Assembly (NCBI GenBank): GCA_002421475.1
Contig: DIJW01000176.1
Span: 1 to 9,250, forward strand
DNA from: Thiomicrospira sp. UBA5634
GTDB lineage: Bacteria; Pseudomonadota; Gammaproteobacteria; Thiomicrospirales; Thiomicrospiraceae
Length of the DNA: 9,250 bases
Direction: 5' to 3'
The notes under the pieces are model-generated. The model had not been told where the DNA came from. It saw only the letters and a list, made by a program, of their open reading frames with translations, and did not search any database. Below, in pieces: positions 5,945 to 9,250 of the stretch (its first letter is position 1; every line of letters starts with the position of its first letter). Made by a program: the position numbers and the translations under genes.

Positions 5945-7285
5945 TTAATTATCATCATCCTCAAACTTAACCGGCTCAGCCCAAAGGTCGTATTCATCAG
6001 CGGCATAAATTTCAACCTCCAACATATCCCCTGGCTGTAACTCTTGTCCGTCAGGGATAAATACCATCCCGTCAATTTCCGGCGCATCCGCTGCAGAACG
6101 CGCTATCGCGCCCTCTTCGTCTACTTCATCCACCAAAACAGTCATGCGTTTGCCAATTTTAGCCTGCATTTTTTTCGCACTGATCGCTTGCTGGGTTTGC
6201 ATAAAACGATCATAACGATCTTGTTTAATTTCATCCGGAATTTGCTCAGCGATTTCATTCGCCGCCGCACCTTCAACCGGCGAATATTGGAAACAACCAA
6301 CGCGATCAAGTTGCGCTTCTTCTAAGAAATCCAATAAGCGCTGAAACTCTTCTTCGGTTTCGCCGGGGAAACCGACAATAAAGGTCGAACGCAGAGTCAA
6401 ATCAGGCACTTGCGCACGCCATTGCTGAATGCGCTCTAACTGTTTGTCGATATTACCCGGACGGCGCATGGCTTTTAACACACGCGCATCCGCATGCTGC
6501 AACGGCATATCCAGATATGGCAGCACTTTACCTTCTGCCATTAATGGAATCACCTCTTCCACATTCGGATAAGGATACACATAATGCAATCTTACCCAAA
6601 CGCCCATATCGCCCAACGCCTTCACCAGGCCTGTCATTGAGGTTTTCACCGGCTGACCGTTCCAAAATTCCAGTTTATGTTTCACATCCACGCCATAAGC
6701 GGCGGTGTCCTGAGAAATCACCAATAATTCCTGAACGCCCGCTTCTACCAACCGCTTGGCTTCATCCAACACGTCCGATACAGGGCGGCTGACTAAATCA
6801 CCGCGCATTGACGGAATAATGCAGAACGAACAACGATGATTACAGCCTTCAGAAATTTTCAAATAGGCATAATGACGCGGTGTCAGTTTAATGCCTTGCG
6901 GCGGCACTAAATCGACATACGGATTATGTTCAGGCGGCGCGACCACTTCGTGCACCGCATTTAATACCGTTTCATACGCCTGCGGGCCGGACACTGACAA
7001 AACTTGCGGGTAATGTTTCAGAATTTCCTCATCACGCGCACCTAAACAGCCGGTCACAATCACCTTACCGTTTTCACGCAACGCTTCACCAATCGCATCC
7101 AATGACTCTTGTACCGCCGAGTCGATAAAACCGCAGGTATTCACAATCACCGTATCCGCATCTTCATACGAACTCGATAACTGATAACCCTCGGTGCGCA
7201 ATTGCGTCAGAATACGCTCCGAATCCACTGTCGCTTTCGGACAACCTAAACTGACAACGCCTACGGTTGGTTGATGTTTGCTCAT
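5945..7285 (-). CDS. rimO: Ribosomal protein S12 methylthiotransferase RimO
   Basis: RimO is a radical-SAM enzyme with two [4Fe-4S] clusters that adds a methylthio group to the beta-carbon of the conserved aspartate (Asp89 in E. coli) of ribosomal protein S12. The 446-residue product reads through the whole family pattern. The N-terminal MTTase domain holds C15 (LGCPK), C51 ([13 protein letters not shown]) and C80 (GCLGA). The radical-SAM triad is C148-C152-C155 in CNHRCSFC, followed by [20 protein letters not shown] and [15 protein letters not shown] follow. The C-terminal TRAM domain (about 376-442) contains [21 protein letters not shown] and ADEYDLW. An in-frame GTG at 7297 overlaps the likely ribosome site (AGGGTGAG). 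The ATG at 7285, giving MSKHQPTVG as in E. coli, is the real start. It follows the glucan synthase gene by 109 bp with a repeat-made hairpin between. One 11-mer repeat lies inside. Confidence 0.96.
   Translation of the reverse strand: MSKHQPTVGVVSLGCPKATVDSERILTQLRTEGYQLSSSYEDADTVIVNTCGFIDSAVQESLDAIGEALRENGKVIVTGCLGARDEEILKHYPQVLSVSGPQAYETVLNAVHEVVAPPEHNPYVDLVPPQGIKLTPRHYAYLKISEGCNHRCSFCIIPSMRGDLVSRPVSDVLDEAKRLVEAGVQELLVISQDTAAYGVDVKHKLEFWNGQPVKTSMTGLVKALGDMGVWVRLHYVYPYPNVEEVIPLMAEGKVLPYLDMPLQHADARVLKAMRRPGNIDKQLERIQQWRAQVPDLTLRSTFIVGFPGETEEEFQRLLDFLEEAQLDRVGCFQYSPVEGAAANEIAEQIPDEIKQDRYDRFMQTQQAISAKKMQAKIGKRMTVLVDEVDEEGAIARSAADAPEIDGMVFIPDGQELQPGDMLEVEIYAADEYDLWAEPVKFEDDDN
6623..6633 (-). repeat. 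11-mer repeat copy 4 (in rimO)
   Basis: The plus strand reads CACCAGGCCTG; on the coding strand CAGGCCTGGTG encodes G-L-V after Thr. The matching residues of E. coli RimO, as I recall them, are different, so the motif sits in a variable part of the protein. Confidence 0.7.
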
Positions 7286-7308
7286 AAAAATTCTCACCCT
7301 GAAAACAA

Positions 7309-7337
7309 CCAGGCCTGGTGGAAAGCACCAGGCCTGG
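7309..7337 (-). terminator. Hairpin formed by two inverted copies of the 11-mer repeat (copies 5 and 6)
   Basis: The arms CCAGGCCTGGTG (7309-7320) and CACCAGGCCTGG (7326-7337) pair perfectly over 12 bp around a five-base loop. On the minus strand the stem is followed by TTGTTTTC, a weak T run. It lies 57 bp after the stop codon of the glucan synthase gene and 23 bp before the rimO start, so it could end synthase transcription. It also falls inside the probable rimO leader, where it could act as an attenuator. Each arm also contains a palindrome of its own. Confidence 0.6.
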
Positions 7338-7359
7338 ATAATATTAAATATAGGCGAGC

Positions 7360-7389
7360 ATTCTACTCTACGCCTTTGATAAATTTCAA
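7360..7389 (-). promoter_or_regulatory. Candidate sigma-70 promoter for rimO
   Basis: On the minus strand TTGAAA and TAGAAT (each five of six matches) are 18 bp apart, starting just after the glucan synthase stop codon. Transcription would begin around 7353, placing the repeat-made hairpin in the leader of rimO. Confidence 0.45.
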
Positions 7390-7394
7390 AAGTT

Positions 7395-9250
7395 TTAGCG
7401 ATTAAAGCTTAGCCAATTGGTCGGTAACCTTGGCAACGCACTTACCAACGAAACAACCAGCGCGGCAAAATAAGGCACCATTTGCACACAAATAACCAGC
7501 GCCCAAAGTAAGGTTTCAGTCGAGTCAAATCCGACTCGCCAACCAATGAAAATCAATAACAGCAATAAAATCGAAACCAGCATGGCTTCTTGACCTGCAT
7601 CGCGCATCGCCTGAATAATCGCGGCGGCATTTGCATGTTTAGGCGTGCGCAAAAATGGCATTTTTCGCCCGATAAACAAGCCATACAATACCGCTTTCGC
7701 AATGGTGTGCGATAAAGCTAAACCCGACACCGCGGCGGCTATCGCAGTGGCAAAACTGGCATGAACTCGACTGCGATATAACACCAGCATTTTAAGCAGC
7801 TTAAAACCAAAAAACAGAATTGGCACCAGTGAAATAATAATGTGGGGTGCATTAAACCGAATCGGATCAACAATCATCAAAACCGACCACACAATCGCCA
7901 ATAAGGTAAAAATAAAATTAAACCCGTCCGCGATCCACGGCAACCAACCGGCAATAAAGTGATAACGTTGGCCGATATTTAACTGGGTTTTATTTGCAAA
8001 CAGCGCCCCGGCATGTTCACGCAAAATTTGCATCGCACCATACGCCCAACGATAACGTTGTTTTTTATAATCGTTAAAGGTATCCGGCATCACGCCTTTT
8101 CCATAGCTGGTTTCCGCATAAGCGGCTTGATAACCCTGCTCAAAAATTTTCAATCCGAGCTCAGCATCTTCGGTGATCGTCGATTCACCCCAACCGCCTA
8201 CTTGTTCTAATACTTGGCGACGAACAATCGTCATCGTGCCGTGTTGAATAATGGCATTGCGCTCATTGCGTGTCACCATACCGATATGGAAAAACCCTTT
8301 ATATTCCGCATAACACATGGCTTTAAACGCATTTTCAGCATAATCACGGTAGTCTTGCGGCGCTTGGACAATCGCCACTTTCGGATCAGCCAAATGCACT
8401 GCAAGCTGTTTTAACCAATCCGCATTCACTTGGTAATCGCTGTCAATCACCGCAATTGCTTCGGCTTGAGCACTGGTTTGTTTTAAGGCGAAATTTAATG
8501 CTCCGGCTTTATAACCCGCCAAAGGCGCAACATGAAAAAACCGAAACTTATCACCTAACAACTGACAGTGCTGCTCAACCGGTTTCCAAGTTGCTTCATC
8601 CGGCGTGTTGTTATCAATCACTAATACTTCAAAATGCGGATAATCGAGTTTTGCCAATGCATCCAACGTTTCGATCATCATGTCGGCCGGCTCGTTATAC
8701 GCCGGCACATGAATTGACACAAACGGCAAATAATCCGCTTGCGATGAAATCTCCGGTAAAGCACGCCGATGTTTTCTGAGCCAAAGCGCTTCCGCCCACT
8801 CATGCGCCTCAACCAAAATAACCAGCCAAACCCCCATCACACCTAACATTAGCAACAAGCCGACCGCACGACTAATCCAATCGTGATAAAGCAAAGTATG
8901 TTCGTACACCACCCAAATAATGACCGATGACGCAATAAACGCCACCGCTGTCAAAAAGGTTCGCCCGCGTTTTTTTAATGTCTCACTGTCGATTAACAGA
9001 AAAATAATCAAAAAAACCGCCAATAAAATGGAGGCGGTCGCCAAAATTCGCCATTCTTTAATCGGAATAATCGGTTTATAAAACTCAAATTTAGGTTGTC
9101 GATCTACGTCTAAGACGCCCCAGTGTGAACCAACGGTTCCTTCTAAGTCGGCTTTCCACGGCTGGTCAAACGCTTCCATGACATAATAAATATGCCCCTC
9201 TTTTGTGGCCTGATCCAGAAACCGGCGAAGAAATTTCGCTTCGTTGGTGG
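7395..9250 (-). CDS. GH17-GT2 fused beta-glucan synthase, NdvB-like (5' end beyond window)
   Basis: The frame is open to the window edge, so the first methionine at 9179 is internal. The residues before it ([16 protein letters not shown], then IYYVM) and [17 protein letters not shown] and DRQPKF after it are the end of a GH17 glucanase-type domain; the Glu of EAFDQPW is the expected nucleophile. Counting from that Met, membrane helices lie at about 45-62, 75-92 and 104-124. A family-2 glycosyltransferase domain follows: [11 protein letters not shown] (154-164), DSD at 246-248, TED at 336-338 and QRYRW at 374-378, the D, DxD, ED and QxxRW motifs of processive synthases. Four or more helices follow (about 412-440, 448-465, 482-503, 533-582). 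Relatives in Pseudomonas and rhizobia (NdvB/NdvC-type) make periplasmic or cyclic beta-1,3-glucans with roles in osmotic adaptation and biofilm. The enzyme sits in the inner membrane and uses UDP-glucose. The linkage made here is inferred from the family. Confidence 0.9.
   Translation of the reverse strand, partial: TNEAKFLRRFLDQATKEGHIYYVMEAFDQPWKADLEGTVGSHWGVLDVDRQPKFEFYKPIIPIKEWRILATASILLAVFLIIFLLIDSETLKKRGRTFLTAVAFIASSVIIWVVYEHTLLYHDWISRAVGLLLMLGVMGVWLVILVEAHEWAEALWLRKHRRALPEISSQADYLPFVSIHVPAYNEPADMMIETLDALAKLDYPHFEVLVIDNNTPDEATWKPVEQHCQLLGDKFRFFHVAPLAGYKAGALNFALKQTSAQAEAIAVIDSDYQVNADWLKQLAVHLADPKVAIVQAPQDYRDYAENAFKAMCYAEYKGFFHIGMVTRNERNAIIQHGTMTIVRRQVLEQVGGWGESTITEDAELGLKIFEQGYQAAYAETSYGKGVMPDTFNDYKKQRYRWAYGAMQILREHAGALFANKTQLNIGQRYHFIAGWLPWIADGFNFIFTLLAIVWSVLMIVDPIRFNAPHIIISLVPILFFGFKLLKMLVLYRSRVHASFATAIAAAVSGLALSHTIAKAVLYGLFIGRKMPFLRTPKHANAAAIIQAMRDAGQEAMLVSILLLLLIFIGWRVGFDSTETLLWALVICVQMVPYFAALVVSLVSALPRLPTNWLSFNR

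Noticed and set aside
7286..7297. GTG start for rimO at 7297
   Set aside because: It lies inside the likely ribosome site AGGGTGAG, and the ATG at 7285 gives the same N-terminus as E. coli RimO.

Overview
The window looks like a piece of a gammaproteobacterial chromosome with moderate GC. Several proteins read as close relatives of E. coli housekeeping proteins (YfhL, TrhP/YegQ, RimO), and the partial gene at the right edge resembles the GH17-GT2 beta-glucan synthases (NdvB-like) of gammaproteobacteria. I cannot fix the genus from sequence alone. I see no tRNA, rRNA, CRISPR array, insertion sequence or phage gene.

Left part (1-3314, all on the minus strand): five co-directional genes, read right to left. 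They are a small secreted thioredoxin-fold-like protein (2847-3314), a uracil/hypoxanthine-DNA glycosylase family protein (2309-2821), the U32 tRNA hydroxylase TrhP (819-2261), the ferredoxin YfhL (433-690) and a glutathione S-transferase cut by the window edge (1-387). Gaps are 25-47 bp, except for the trhP-yfhL gap. That gap is filled almost exactly by a 132-bp MITE-like element with inverted-repeat ends, which abuts the trhP stop codon and the yfhL start codon. Having trhP next to yfhL suggests that this ferredoxin serves the Fe-S hydroxylase.

Middle (3315-5373): a divergent promoter region, then one plus-strand gene (3522-5276) for a 584-residue protein. It has an N-terminal SLOG-like Rossmannoid region and two pairs of membrane helices in a SLATT-like arrangement. 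This architecture is associated with nucleotide-sensing conflict or immunity proteins. Here it stands alone with no recognisable partner, and its ligand motif looks degenerate. A perfect bidirectional terminator (5326-5351) separates it from the convergent next gene.

Right part (5374-9250, minus strand): the partial GH17-GT2 glucan synthase gene runs into rimO (ribosomal protein S12 methylthiotransferase), followed by a small Rossmann-only NAD-binding protein of unknown role with its own promoter.

Across the window an 11-mer, CACCAGGCCTG or its complement, occurs six times. Four copies lie inside different genes, always in the same orientation relative to the coding strand. The other two form a perfect 12-bp inverted pair between the glucan synthase and rimO. 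Chance would give far less than one copy. The behaviour recalls DNA uptake sequences of Neisseria and Haemophilus, or a highly iterated palindrome. With the SLOG/SLATT-like protein, it is the most unusual thing here.
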